Source: Methanococcoides alaskense
Lineage (GTDB): Archaea > Halobacteriota > Methanosarcinia > Methanosarcinales > Methanosarcinaceae
Direction: 5' to 3'
NCBI RefSeq assembly: GCF_027594145.1
Contig: NZ_JAQFFK010000003.1
Coordinates: 620,001-684,000 of the forward strand
Length of the DNA stretch: 64,000 nucleotides
This document shows positions 1-8,305 of this stretch, one piece after another. The position numbers were made by a program, and so were the translations under genes. Each line of letters opens with the position of its first letter. Within the stretch, counting starts at the first letter, position 1. The notes under the pieces were generated by a model. The model was not told the DNA's origin. It was given only the letters and a program-made list of their open reading frames with translations, and searched no databases.

Positions 1-133
1 GATGGCAAAGCTTGTAGTGATCCCACACATGCTCATAATGGTAATTGAAACAATAGTAACAGCATCAGTAGTAGCTTACCTTGCAAAGGTAAAGCCAGAA
101 CTTCTTCCACTTAACAAGGAGGACAAAAAATGA
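1..133 (+). CDS. cbiM: CbiM, C-terminal end (partial)
   Basis: This is the last 43 codons of an open frame that enters from the left edge and stops at 131-133. The visible residues include VIPHMLIMVIETIVTASVVA and a charged end KPELLPLNKEDKK, which matches the C-terminal membrane helix and tail of CbiM, the substrate-specific membrane component of cobalt/nickel ECF transporters. The stop overlaps the next start as ATGA, so translation is coupled to the following small subunit, and cbiQ and cbiO follow. The substrate, cobalt or nickel, cannot be told from this fragment. Confidence 0.75.
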   Translation, partial: MAKLVVIPHMLIMVIETIVTASVVAYLAKVKPELLPLNKEDKK

Positions 134-567
134 GATCCACCAAAATTTTTACTATAACAATATTATTAATTCTGTGTATGTCACTTATACCAACTGCATC
201 TGCACATAGGTGTTTCGTAGAGCAGTTCAGTGGCGATGAGATCATTGTAAAGGCTTTCTATGAAGGCGATGCACCAATGGGGTTGGCAGAGTACCAGATA
301 CTTAATGCAGATACCGAAGAGCTCCTTTATGAAGGAGAGACTGATGAAGATGGTTTCTTAAGTTTTGCACCGGTTGAAGGTGTTATACAATACCATGTGG
401 TCGTTGACCAGTTTGGTCACAAAGGTGATGCTATAGTAAGTGTCACAGGTGGCAACAACAAGCCAGCTGAACTTCCTCTTTTCATGAGGATCTTCACCGG
501 ATTTGGATACCTTATGGGACTTGCAGGAATTGCAATGGTCTATACTGCAAAGAAAGGAAATAATTAA
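130..567 (+). CDS. Small accessory subunit of Co/Ni ECF transporter (CbiN/NikL-like)
   Basis: A 145-residue protein with an N-terminal signal/anchor (hydrophobic residues 8-25 ending SASA), an extracellular beta-rich domain beginning with the mature-type N-terminus AHRCFV, and one C-terminal membrane helix (about residues 115-138) followed by a lysine-rich tail. Small two-helix proteins with this layout sit between CbiM and CbiQ in many nickel/cobalt transporters (CbiN, NikN, NikL). The His and Cys just after the predicted cleavage site could help bind the metal, which is an inference. It overlaps cbiM by 4 bases and lies 17 bases before cbiQ. Assignment rests mainly on topology and neighbourhood. 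Confidence 0.65.
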   Translation: MRSTKIFTITILLILCMSLIPTASAHRCFVEQFSGDEIIVKAFYEGDAPMGLAEYQILNADTEELLYEGETDEDGFLSFAPVEGVIQYHVVVDQFGHKGDAIVSVTGGNNKPAELPLFMRIFTGFGYLMGLAGIAMVYTAKKGNN

Positions 568-584
568 TTGGTGGAGTAATTGAA

Positions 585-1349
585 ATGAAATACCCCGAGA
601 TTGATAAATATGCAGAACTTGATTCTCTTATTCATCGATTTGACCCAAGGGCAAAAATAATTACTTTTACCATTCTTATTTTTTCTTTTGTTTTTATAGA
701 AGATATAAGGATCGCATTTGTAAGCCTGCTTTTTTCATCCTTCATTTTACTTGTATCAAGAATTCCTTTTGGATTTATCTTTGATAGGATGAAACCAGGA
801 TTGATCTTTGTTATGCCATTTCTGATAGTAATGCCTTTTGCATTAGATGGAAATGTCCTTTATTCCTATAACGGAATTAGTATCAGTTATGATGGTCTTT
901 ATTATGGCAGCCTTGTAGTTATAAGGGCAGCAACATCGATCATGCTTACACTGATCATGCTTGGGACAACGAAAATGGATACTACGATGAAGTCACTTCA
1001 TTCACTTAAGGTACCTTCTCCTTTTGTCCAGACGCTGATGTTCTCTTATAGGTACATTTTTGTTTTTATTGATGAATTCTTTAGCATGTGGACATCAATG
1101 AAAGCCAAAGGGTTTAAGGTAAAAGCAAACAAGCATTCCCTTTCCATCATAGGCAATCTAGTTGGCATGATCCTTGTCAGGAGCTATGAAAGAGCTGAAA
1201 GGGTCTATCATTCTATGGCCTCAAAAGGTTACACCGGAGAGTCCAGGACAATTGTTAAATTTAAAATGCAGACTGCAGATTACGGATTGGCAGCGATCTT
1301 AATTGGTACTGTTTTGATATTTATAATATATGGGATGTCCTTATCATGA
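585..1349 (+). CDS. cbiQ: CbiQ, membrane coupling subunit (EcfT) of Co/Ni transporter
   Basis: A 254-residue membrane protein with about five to six hydrophobic helices and the EcfT-type cytoplasmic arginine motifs near residues 205-217, where ERAERVYHSMASKG is the typical second 'A-R-G' coupling helix. EcfT subunits transmit ATP-driven movement from the CbiO ATPase to the substrate-binding CbiM. The opening KYAELDSLIHRFDPRAK is the classic CbiQ N-terminus. A GGTGGAG ribosome site lies 8-14 bases upstream of the start, and the stop overlaps cbiO as ATGA. Length is usual for the family. Confidence 0.88.
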   Translation: MKYPEIDKYAELDSLIHRFDPRAKIITFTILIFSFVFIEDIRIAFVSLLFSSFILLVSRIPFGFIFDRMKPGLIFVMPFLIVMPFALDGNVLYSYNGISISYDGLYYGSLVVIRAATSIMLTLIMLGTTKMDTTMKSLHSLKVPSPFVQTLMFSYRYIFVFIDEFFSMWTSMKAKGFKVKANKHSLSIIGNLVGMILVRSYERAERVYHSMASKGYTGESRTIVKFKMQTADYGLAAILIGTVLIFIIYGMSLS

Positions 1350-2254
1350 AAACGGCTATAAGTATAACAGATCTGAACTATTCTTATCCTGATGGTACAA
1401 AAGCACTGGATAATGTAAATATTGAGATCGAACAGGGTGAAAAGATCGTCATAATGGGGCCAAATGGGGCCGGGAAGACCACTCTTTTCCTTCATCTTAA
1501 TGGTGTCATCCGCGCTGAGCAGGACAATGTGAAAATATTTGGCAACAATATCGGGAGCATGAAGACCGAAGACAGGATCAGGGAGGTCGGAGTTGTCTTT
1601 GCTGAACCTGATGACCAGTTGTTCATGTCTACGGTCTATGATGATATTGCATTCGGACCCCTTAACATGGGACTTAGTGAAGAAGAGGTTGACAGAAGGG
1701 TAAAAAAAGCACTTGCAACCGTCGGTCTTGAAGGATTCGAGGACAAAGTACCTCATCACATGAGCTTTGGCCAGAAGAAAAAGGCGGCTCTTGCAGCAGT
1801 TCTTTCCATGGAGCCAAGGGTCCTGGTACTCGATGAGCCTACAGCGAACCTTGATCCTAAAAGCAGGGCAGATCTAATAAGAGTGATCAATGACCTGAAC
1901 AAGAACCATGGTATCACCACTGTAATAGCAATGCACGATATCAATGCTCTCTCTGAGCTGGCAGACAGGGTCTACGTCTTGAACAGGTCTATAGTGGCAG
2001 AGGGGCCAACAAGGGATATATTTTCAGATCATGTGCTTGTAAAAGAAAACAATCTGGATGCTCCTGATATATTTAAGTTTTTCAAGATCATGAAATGTTT
2101 TGGAGGGGATTGTGATCAAACTCCTATGTCAATAGATGAATCTGTTAAAGAACTGACACAAGCAATTGAGGCGCTTGAAGGGAAAATGAGCCTTCATATA
2201 CATGAAAGCACCCATGAAATGGTCAATGATGTAATATCAAGCTACAGGCACTGA
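1346..2254 (+). CDS. cbiO: CbiO, ATPase of Co/Ni ECF transporter
   Basis: An ABC ATPase of 302 residues that powers metal uptake together with CbiM and CbiQ. Walker A is GPNGAGKTT (residues 38-46), the Q-loop is near residue 92, the signature is SFGQKKK (about 139) in place of LSGGQ, and Walker B is LVLDEP (about 156), followed by the H-loop MHD near 193. The last 70 residues after the ABC domain are a helical extension seen in other archaeal CbiO proteins. The gene overlaps cbiQ by 4 bases and closes the operon. Confidence 0.9.
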   Translation: MKTAISITDLNYSYPDGTKALDNVNIEIEQGEKIVIMGPNGAGKTTLFLHLNGVIRAEQDNVKIFGNNIGSMKTEDRIREVGVVFAEPDDQLFMSTVYDDIAFGPLNMGLSEEEVDRRVKKALATVGLEGFEDKVPHHMSFGQKKKAALAAVLSMEPRVLVLDEPTANLDPKSRADLIRVINDLNKNHGITTVIAMHDINALSELADRVYVLNRSIVAEGPTRDIFSDHVLVKENNLDAPDIFKFFKIMKCFGGDCDQTPMSIDESVKELTQAIEALEGKMSLHIHESTHEMVNDVISSYRH

Positions 2255-2258
2255 TTCC

Positions 2259-2307
2259 TGTTCAAAAAAGTGCATACATTGAGACCTGTTCAAGAAATGC
2301 ATACATT
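2259..2307. repeat. Two tandem imperfect ~25-bp repeats downstream of cbiO
   Basis: Two consecutive units begin CCTGTTCAA and both contain TGCATACATT (starts near 2259 and 2284). They lie 5-50 bases after the cbiO stop. The unit is too short and too imperfect to name. It could be a transcript-end element or a regulator site for the downstream gene. Confidence 0.45.
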
Positions 2308-2488
2308 ATATCTATTTGAGGCAACAAATATTACCTTTTTCTTTTTAAAATAATCGGAAAGATCTTTTTGTTCAAAGGGCTGGTATTGATCTGATTTTTT
2401 GTGTCAGGACCCATGAACGGAATATTTATTTATTTAGTTCTTTTTTAGTATGGATTAGAGCTTAAATCTTTATAATTTGGGGAACAAG

Positions 2489-3001
2489 ATGGTAATCATG
2501 TGGAGCACAGTACTCAAGAAGTTCGAAAAACACCCTGCCCAGCAGAAGGTAATAAAGTTACTCTTCGAACGTGGTTTTCAGGTAAATGGCGATGGTAAGG
2601 TAACATCAGGCTCGATAGAGATCCCTCATACTCAGCTTGCAAAAGAAGCAGGTGTTGATCGCAGGGTCGTAGATGCAACTACTGAAACCATACTTTCGGA
2701 TGAACTATTAAGGAATATCTTCCAGAACGTCACGTCCATACCTTTCCTTCGTGATGTAGCTCCAGCTCTCGGTCTTGGTGTGATAATAATAACTCCTGAT
2801 GATGCCGCGAACGTTGGTATCCTGTTCAGCGTATCACAGGTGATATCTAACCACAACATCAGTATCAGGCAAGCGGTATCCGATGACCCATATTTCAACA
2901 GCAAAGCGATGTTGACCATAATCACGGATTCTAAAGTGCCGGGTGACCTTGTAAATGAGATCTTACAGCTTCCTGGCGTAAAAGGCGTAAGTATCTATTG
3001 A
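2489..3001 (+). CDS. ACT-domain regulator of amino-acid metabolism (COG2150-like)
   Basis: About 170 residues. The N-terminal half has a helix-turn-helix look (KHPAQQKVIKLLFERGF, then HTQLAKEAGVDRRVVDAT around residues 50-68). The C-terminal half is an ACT domain (about 100-170) with GILFSVSQVISNHNISI and the closing LPGVKGVSIY. This matches archaeal ACT-domain proteins annotated as amino-acid metabolism regulators. An upstream TTG at 2477 is open, but the GGGGAAC site at 2479-2485 fits ATG 2489 better; ATG 2498 is also possible. The gene is monocistronic and convergent with the geranylgeranyl reductase gene. Ligand unknown. Confidence 0.75.
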   Translation: MVIMWSTVLKKFEKHPAQQKVIKLLFERGFQVNGDGKVTSGSIEIPHTQLAKEAGVDRRVVDATTETILSDELLRNIFQNVTSIPFLRDVAPALGLGVIIITPDDAANVGILFSVSQVISNHNISIRQAVSDDPYFNSKAMLTIITDSKVPGDLVNEILQLPGVKGVSIY

Positions 3002-3006
3002 TCCTT

Positions 3007-4206
3007 TCACAGAACAGCTTTTGCAAACGCTCTGAAAACCCCTATCAAATGACGTGAGTTCATAGGGTTCAGTAGCTTTTTGATAAGTATGGACGGATGG
3101 TCCATATCTCCATATTTTGTGATAAGTTCGAGGATCGCATTATTGTTCATTGAACCGATAAGGTCATCCAGTTCTTTGTCGGTCAGCCCGCCCATAAAAT
3201 CGTGTATCCTCATTCCTGTTCTAAGTTCACGACCAAGAGCTGCTTTCCATCTGCTTTCATATTCTTTCAGTCTGTTTGCCGAAAGGTTCTCCTCACTGAC
3301 AGCTTCAGCTGCAACCTGTCCAGCTATCTTTGCACAAACAGCACCGGTATAAATACCGCCTCCAGATGTCGGTTTGACCTGTCCGGCTGCATCGCCTGCA
3401 ATGAGCACGCCATCCGAATATGTCCTCTTGAGCGGACCGATCGGTATCCCTCCGACAACAAGGTCTAGCATGCTGCTGGTGCAGTTGCCTGCAAGACGTT
3501 CGTTCTTGTTCACAATGTTCCTCAGGTAGTTTATTGCATTGTGTTCATTTCCTGGCTCTACTGCCAGTCCTATCCTTGATATCCTTTCATTGACAGGTAC
3601 TGTCCAGGCAAAGAATCCGGGTGCCTGTGAACCAACGAACAGTTCCACAAAATCAGTGTCATTTGAGTTGTAAAGGGCTTCTGTCTGTACTCCTGAAAGG
3701 ATCCTGTCAACCTTTCCAAGCCCTGTATATCTGGCAACGTTGCTCTTGACACCATCTGCACCGATGATGATCTTCGATCTGACGGTTATCATCTTTCCCA
3801 TGTGGATGACCGAAAGAAGTTGTATCCCGTCCTTTTGTTGTATCCCTGTGACCCTGCCCTTAAGCATGAGCTCTGCTCCGGTATCAACTGCAAGCGAGAC
3901 AAGATGACGGTCAAATATCTTTCTGGAAACGACATAGGCCTTTGTCCGTTTTCCATCAATGGGTAGACAGGTTCCGTCAGGTGAGTGTACAAAAGCCCCG
4001 CGAACACTGTTCAATACGAAATCATCTTCGGGACGTACATCACACTCCGAAACAGCACGTGTGCTCAGTAATCCTGTGCATTCCACAGGAGACCCGATGG
4101 AAGCATGCTCTTCGATAATGAGCACCTTCGCACCGGCCATTGCTGCGTAACGCGCTGCTGTAGAGCCAGTTGGTCCTGCGCCGACAACCACTACATCGTA
4201 TATCAT
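3007..4206 (-). CDS. Digeranylgeranylglycerophospholipid reductase (geranylgeranyl reductase)
   Basis: A 399-residue FAD-dependent reductase that saturates the geranylgeranyl chains of archaeal membrane lipids. The N-terminal Rossmann motif is VVGAGPTGSTAARYAAMAG (residues 7-25), followed by the EE at the FAD ribose position, the conserved GSPVECTGLLS, and the second FAD motif LIAGDAAGQVKPTSGGGI at about residue 270. All are typical of the archaeal GGR family. It is the last gene of a minus-strand group aligned with aroA and the thymidylate synthase gene, 34 bases after aroA. Confidence 0.88.
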   Translation of the reverse strand: MIYDVVVVGAGPTGSTAARYAAMAGAKVLIIEEHASIGSPVECTGLLSTRAVSECDVRPEDDFVLNSVRGAFVHSPDGTCLPIDGKRTKAYVVSRKIFDRHLVSLAVDTGAELMLKGRVTGIQQKDGIQLLSVIHMGKMITVRSKIIIGADGVKSNVARYTGLGKVDRILSGVQTEALYNSNDTDFVELFVGSQAPGFFAWTVPVNERISRIGLAVEPGNEHNAINYLRNIVNKNERLAGNCTSSMLDLVVGGIPIGPLKRTYSDGVLIAGDAAGQVKPTSGGGIYTGAVCAKIAGQVAAEAVSEENLSANRLKEYESRWKAALGRELRTGMRIHDFMGGLTDKELDDLIGSMNNNAILELITKYGDMDHPSILIKKLLNPMNSRHLIGVFRAFAKAVL

Positions 4207-4240
4207 GGTAAGCTGACCTAAAGATAATATATCTTCTTCG

Positions 4241-5524
4241 TCACTGTTCGCTTAGGATCACATCCGCTCCGATGGAACGCATTGAATCGAAGAAGTTCGG
4301 ATATGAGATAAAGATAGCTTCCGCAGTATCGATGGTCGTATCACCTGCGATCATTCCGGCAAGTGTCAGTGACATCACTATGCGGTGGTCGTGCCAGCCA
4401 TGGACATCTGCACCTTTAAGCTCTCCTCCTTTGATGGTGAGCTTGTCCTTTTCCTCACTTGTGGAGATTCCCATTTTATTGAGCTCTACAGCCATTGCAT
4501 GGAGCCTGTCGGTTTCCTTGTATCTGACGTGTTCGGCATTTGTAATGACAGTCTCACCTTCTGCAACTGCACCGAGGACTGCGACTGTAGGTACGAGGTC
4601 AGGTGTTGCGCCGGCATCCATTGTGATGCCGTGAAGTTTACCACCATTCACCTCTACTGTTCCTTCTTCTTTGTTCCAGTAGACATTGGCACCCATTTCC
4701 TTTAGGATATCTATGATGGCAACATCTCCCTGCATGGATGGGTACAGATTATTGACCTTGATCTTCGTATCTGTCATTGCAGCTGCTGCAAGAAGATATG
4801 ATGCCGAGGAAAAGTCTCCTGGTACGGTATATTCCTTGAGCCTGTACTTCTGGCTACCAGGTATTATGAACTTAAGGTTCTGATTATCTTCCAGATATAT
4901 CTCAACACCAGCTTTCTCCAGAATATCCAATGTGACATCGATATAAGGCCTGGATTTCAGTTCTCCCTTTATTGAAAGCGTTGTACTGTTCTTTGTTAGT
5001 GGACATGCAAGCAGAAGTGCGGATATGAACTGAGAACTTATGGAGCCGTCTATCTTTGCGATAGCACCTTTTAATCCTCCGGTCACCACAATAGGTGCAC
5101 ACCCGTTCCCTCGTGTTGATATGGACTGAACTCCAAGGTCGTTCAATACATTGAGAAGCGGTCCATTAGGCCTTGATCTTATGGAATTATCTCCTGTAAG
5201 AACGGTAGTTCCCTGGCCAAGGGCAGAAACGGCTGTCATAAAACGAAGCGTTGTTCCGGAATTGCCAACATCGATAACGTTGTCAGGAGTTTGTGGTTCT
5301 CCATCAACACCGCTTATCAATAATTTATCTCCATCCTTTTCGATGTATGCACCTAACATCTCACAGGCCTTTATCGTTGATTGGGTGTCTGCTGAGATCA
5401 AAGGTCTGTGTATAATGGATTCTTTTGAGAGGGCTGCAACTGTGATAGCCCTGTGAGTGTAACTTTTTGAAGGAGGTGCAAATATCTCTCCGTGTACTCC
5501 TGATCTTCCTACTGTAACTTTCAT
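4241..5524 (-). CDS. aroA: 3-phosphoshikimate 1-carboxyvinyltransferase (EPSP synthase)
   Basis: A 427-residue enzyme of the shikimate pathway joining phosphoenolpyruvate and shikimate-3-phosphate. Visible family motifs are PPSKSYTHRA at residues 17-26 (phosphate binding), GNSGTTLRFM near 86-95, the substrate loop LTGDNSIRSRPNGPLLN, and the C-terminal RYKETDRLHAM and DHRIVMSL. Length is normal. The ATG directly abuts the stop of the thymidylate synthase gene (5525), so the two are probably co-transcribed and translationally coupled. Confidence 0.95.
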   Translation of the reverse strand: MKVTVGRSGVHGEIFAPPSKSYTHRAITVAALSKESIIHRPLISADTQSTIKACEMLGAYIEKDGDKLLISGVDGEPQTPDNVIDVGNSGTTLRFMTAVSALGQGTTVLTGDNSIRSRPNGPLLNVLNDLGVQSISTRGNGCAPIVVTGGLKGAIAKIDGSISSQFISALLLACPLTKNSTTLSIKGELKSRPYIDVTLDILEKAGVEIYLEDNQNLKFIIPGSQKYRLKEYTVPGDFSSASYLLAAAAMTDTKIKVNNLYPSMQGDVAIIDILKEMGANVYWNKEEGTVEVNGGKLHGITMDAGATPDLVPTVAVLGAVAEGETVITNAEHVRYKETDRLHAMAVELNKMGISTSEEKDKLTIKGGELKGADVHGWHDHRIVMSLTLAGMIAGDTTIDTAEAIFISYPNFFDSMRSIGADVILSEQ

Positions 5525-6178
5525 TTACTGCACCCCTTTAATGATCTTCTCGATCTTGTCCCAGTCATGGTCGTATATATGTGCGGAAACACTCATGGTC
5601 GTTATCGTTCCTGGAGCAAGTCCTACTTCATCTGCAACATATTCGAGCAGTTTTGAAAGCCCATACAGGTTTGCAGGATATGCTCCGGCAAAATCATGGC
5701 TCCTGAACAATGTTGTAAGATGTACTTTTTCATCCCGTATTTTAAAATCATCAACTATCATGCATGGCACTTCATCCACTTCGGTATCGATCGTTGGTAC
5801 CCATGTGACGGCAGTAGCCCTGCGTGTTGTCTTGTTGTTTGTCAGTTTCTCGATGACATACTCTATCTGGTCGACCTTACCATCCCAGTTCCTGAGCCGT
5901 TGACCGTAGGTGTATTCGAAATCCTGTACATTTTCGCCTGTAATAAGCTGTTTTGCATATTCTTCCAGCCTCTCATGGTTCCAGGCGCTATCCTCAGGTA
6001 TCTCATTACTGTATGGGTCCTCGATAACCACCATAAGGTTCATGAATTCACGTATCTGGCTCCCACGCTCATCCGTGATCACACTTCCATGGTTCCATAT
6101 GACATTGAGTCCTCGATACCATGCATCGCTTATATTCCGGGCTTTTATGATCCTTCCAATTGCAGCATCATGCGTCAT
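5525..6178 (-). CDS. Archaeal thymidylate synthase (ThyA-like)
   Basis: A 217-residue protein resembling the short archaeal branch of ThyA, which methylates dUMP to dTMP. Support comes from RGLNVIWNHG near the start, the FEYTYGQRLRNW segment, a candidate nucleophile Cys in VDEVPCMIVDDFK (about residue 137), the LTTLFRSHDFAGAYPANLYGL stretch (about 150-170) and the closing SVSAHIYDHDW. Archaeal members lack part of the bacterial insert, so 217 residues is expected. It is the first gene of the minus-strand thyA-aroA-reductase group and lies opposite the DUF488 gene. Confidence 0.8.
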   Translation of the reverse strand: MTHDAAIGRIIKARNISDAWYRGLNVIWNHGSVITDERGSQIREFMNLMVVIEDPYSNEIPEDSAWNHERLEEYAKQLITGENVQDFEYTYGQRLRNWDGKVDQIEYVIEKLTNNKTTRRATAVTWVPTIDTEVDEVPCMIVDDFKIRDEKVHLTTLFRSHDFAGAYPANLYGLSKLLEYVADEVGLAPGTITTMSVSAHIYDHDWDKIEKIIKGVQ

Positions 6179-6346
6179 GATAAATTCTCCACTAATGAAC
6201 TTAATTAGGCATTATCCTTCTAATATAGGTATCTGTTCAATGTTCAATAATGTTCATTGATATGCATCCAATGTCTATAAATTCTGTTCAAAAAACGTAG
6301 GTTAACAGCTCAAAACAGAAAAGATAATAAGCTTCCAATCCATTCA

Positions 6347-6802
6347 ATGGCCATAATGGAAGACGGTAGTTTCTGCTATACCATAGGCTATGGTAACAGG
6401 TCTCTTGAATATCTTATTGATATGGTGCAAAGTTTCAATATCGTTCATTTGGTGGATATTCGCAGTTATCCGCATTCGGTGCACGAGGATTTCAATAAGG
6501 AGAACCTCGAGATAGTGCTTCCCATGAACAATATTATCTATTCTCATTGTCCGGGGCTTGGGGGTCTTAGGAACGGAAGCTACATGGATTATACAAAGAC
6601 CGATGAGTTCAGTAAATATTACTCTCGTTTAGTGGATAAAATAGAGGCTGTCAATAAAGCGGGTTCCTGTATCGTTCTTATGTGTGCTGAAAAGAACCCG
6701 AAGAATTGCCATAGATACCATTTATCAAAGGTTCTTGAATCTTCCGGAATAAAAATAATACACCTGACCGATCCTGGCCAGGTAGACCTTTTCAGGTTCT
6801 AA
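6347..6802 (+). CDS. DUF488 family protein
   Basis: A 151-residue protein with the DUF488 hallmarks: YTIGYGNRSLEYLI at the start, VDIRSYPHS (residues 37-45), an HCPGLGGLR segment, and the cysteine-rich LMCAEKNPKNCHRYHLSKVL near 112-131. The family is widespread and of unknown biochemical role; the Cys/His segment is its most conserved part. It is a single gene, transcribed divergently from the thymidylate synthase gene and convergent with htpX four bases away. Confidence 0.85.
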   Translation: MAIMEDGSFCYTIGYGNRSLEYLIDMVQSFNIVHLVDIRSYPHSVHEDFNKENLEIVLPMNNIIYSHCPGLGGLRNGSYMDYTKTDEFSKYYSRLVDKIEAVNKAGSCIVLMCAEKNPKNCHRYHLSKVLESSGIKIIHLTDPGQVDLFRF

Positions 6803-6806
6803 ATTT

Positions 6807-7664
6807 TCACATTTCGTTCAGGCGGCGTATCCTTTCCTCTGTGGGAGGATGTGTCCTGAACAACTTCATCAATGAGCTTCCTCTCAGAGGATTGACGATG
6901 AACATATGTGCTGTGTTCTGGGATGGCTTAACATCGTTCTTTCTTGGCTGGTAGTTCTGTGCTCCGGATTCAAGTTTTGAGAGTGCACTGGCAAGTGCCC
7001 AGGGTTTCTGTGAAATGCGTGCTCCTTCTGCATCTGCACCGAACTCACGTGAACGTGATATTGCAAACTGTATGATGGTTGCTGCCAGCGGTGCCACTAT
7101 TGCAAGTGCTATGAAACCAACAATATTTCCTCCCCCATTATCATCCCTGCCTCCGATACCTCCAAAGATGGCAGCCCATCTTGCCCAGGTGGCAAGCATT
7201 GTGATAACTCCGGCAATTGTCGCAGCAACAGCACTGATAAGTGTGTCCCTGTTCTTTACATGTGCCAGTTCATGGGCAAGCACACCCTCAAGCTCTTCTG
7301 GTGTGAGGATATTCATTATCCCTGTGGTCGCAGCTACTGCTGCATGTTTAGGATCTCTGCCGGTAGCGAATGCATTTGGCATCGATGTCTCCACGAGGTA
7401 AACTTTAGGCATCGGGAGTTGGGCACGCATTGCAAGATTCCTCACAACATCGTAAAGTTGTGGACTTTCGGATTCGGTCACTTCTTTAGCGTGGTACATC
7501 TTCAGGACTATCTTGTCACTGTACCAATAACTGCCGAAGTTCAGCACAAGTGCAAACGCAAATGCGATGAACATTCCGGCAGTTCCGCCGATAAGACGAC
7601 CTACAATGATCAGCAGTCCTGTCAAGGATGAAAGTAATAATGTGGTCTTAAGCATGTTCTTCAT
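6807..7664 (-). CDS. htpX: HtpX, membrane zinc metalloprotease
   Basis: A 285-residue M48-family integral membrane protease for quality control of membrane proteins. There are two N-terminal helices (residues 5-48), the zinc motif [10 protein letters not shown] near residue 130, two further helices (about 145-195) and the third zinc-ligand region [14 protein letters not shown] near 210. The C-terminus [11 protein letters not shown] is typical of HtpX. It is monocistronic. Upstream lies an AT-rich promoter region. Confidence 0.93.
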   Translation of the reverse strand: MKNMLKTTLLLSSLTGLLIIVGRLIGGTAGMFIAFAFALVLNFGSYWYSDKIVLKMYHAKEVTESESPQLYDVVRNLAMRAQLPMPKVYLVETSMPNAFATGRDPKHAAVAATTGIMNILTPEELEGVLAHELAHVKNRDTLISAVAATIAGVITMLATWARWAAIFGGIGGRDDNGGGNIVGFIALAIVAPLAATIIQFAISRSREFGADAEGARISQKPWALASALSKLESGAQNYQPRKNDVKPSQNTAHMFIVNPLRGSSLMKLFRTHPPTEERIRRLNEM

Positions 7665-8054
7665 GTTTTACCTCAGTAGTGCGTATGTATCTTTTGTTCT
7701 TTGAAAAATCTGTAAATTTCAGATATTTACACCTACTAACATATCTATTGATTTGTAGTTCTATATAAATGCGTTGGGGTCTTGTATGTGTGTGAATAAT
7801 TTCATATGGTCAGTTCATATATATTGTCTGAAATACCCGATATTAGTGAAATGGTTCCCATCATGAGACCTAAAAAGGATGGTCTGAAGGGACAATTGAA
7901 AAACACATCTTCGTACACTTCGATGTAAAGCTAATGTGTTTCATAATGGTCTTTGCAATACTGTTCCTTGCTACATTATTATTCGCAGGGTCAATTGCTG
8001 CTGAGTAAAATAAGAAAAGAAAAAGAAAGAAGATAAAGTCGAAATGATCGACTT
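7665..8054. other. Intergenic region with htpX promoter and a possible micro-peptide
   Basis: This 390-base stretch has no ordinary gene. On the plus strand an ATG at 7934 opens a 24-codon frame ending at 8006-8008 that reads as one hydrophobic helix (MVFAILFLATLLFAG within it). Without an obvious ribosome site it remains only a possibility. A short hairpin, AAAGTCG/CGACTTT at 8035-8055, lies next to the stop of the downstream minus-strand lipoprotein gene and may end its transcript. The AT-rich part near 7720-7810 is the likely htpX promoter area. Confidence 0.35.
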
Positions 8055-8303
8055 TCATACCTCTTCTACTATGAGTTCTGTATCTTCTTCTATCTCGGAG
8101 ATCTGGGCTTCAAATTCCTCAAGATCGTTCTCAAGGTCTGCTATTTCAGAATCTGTCAGTTCAACTCCCTCTTCTGCAAGTATCTCGTCTGCAGTGGCTG
8201 TATCTTCTTCTGTATCATTGTCAGCAGGTTCCCCTACGCAACCGGAGAGTGTAAGTCCGATGAGAAGGATAGCAACAATTCCCAGATGTTTAATGCTTAC
8301 CAT
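8055..8303 (-). CDS. Small acidic lipoprotein
   Basis: An 82-residue predicted lipoprotein. A hydrophobic signal (residues 6-20) ends in the lipobox LSGC, so Cys21 would be lipid-modified and anchored outside the membrane. The mature part is almost entirely Glu/Asp-rich and helical (LENDLEEFEAQISEIEEDTE), resembling a short coiled coil. It starts 2 bases after the stop of the larger acidic repeat protein and is probably in the same transcript. The acid-rich composition is shared with that protein, suggesting they act together at the cell surface. Function unknown. Confidence 0.7.
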   Translation of the reverse strand: MVSIKHLGIVAILLIGLTLSGCVGEPADNDTEEDTATADEILAEEGVELTDSEIADLENDLEEFEAQISEIEEDTELIVEEV

Positions 8304-8305
8304 GA

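Noticed and set aside
1280-1759. Minus-strand open frame of 159 codons
   Set aside because: It lies entirely opposite cbiQ/cbiO, whose protein motifs are clear; it is a shadow frame.
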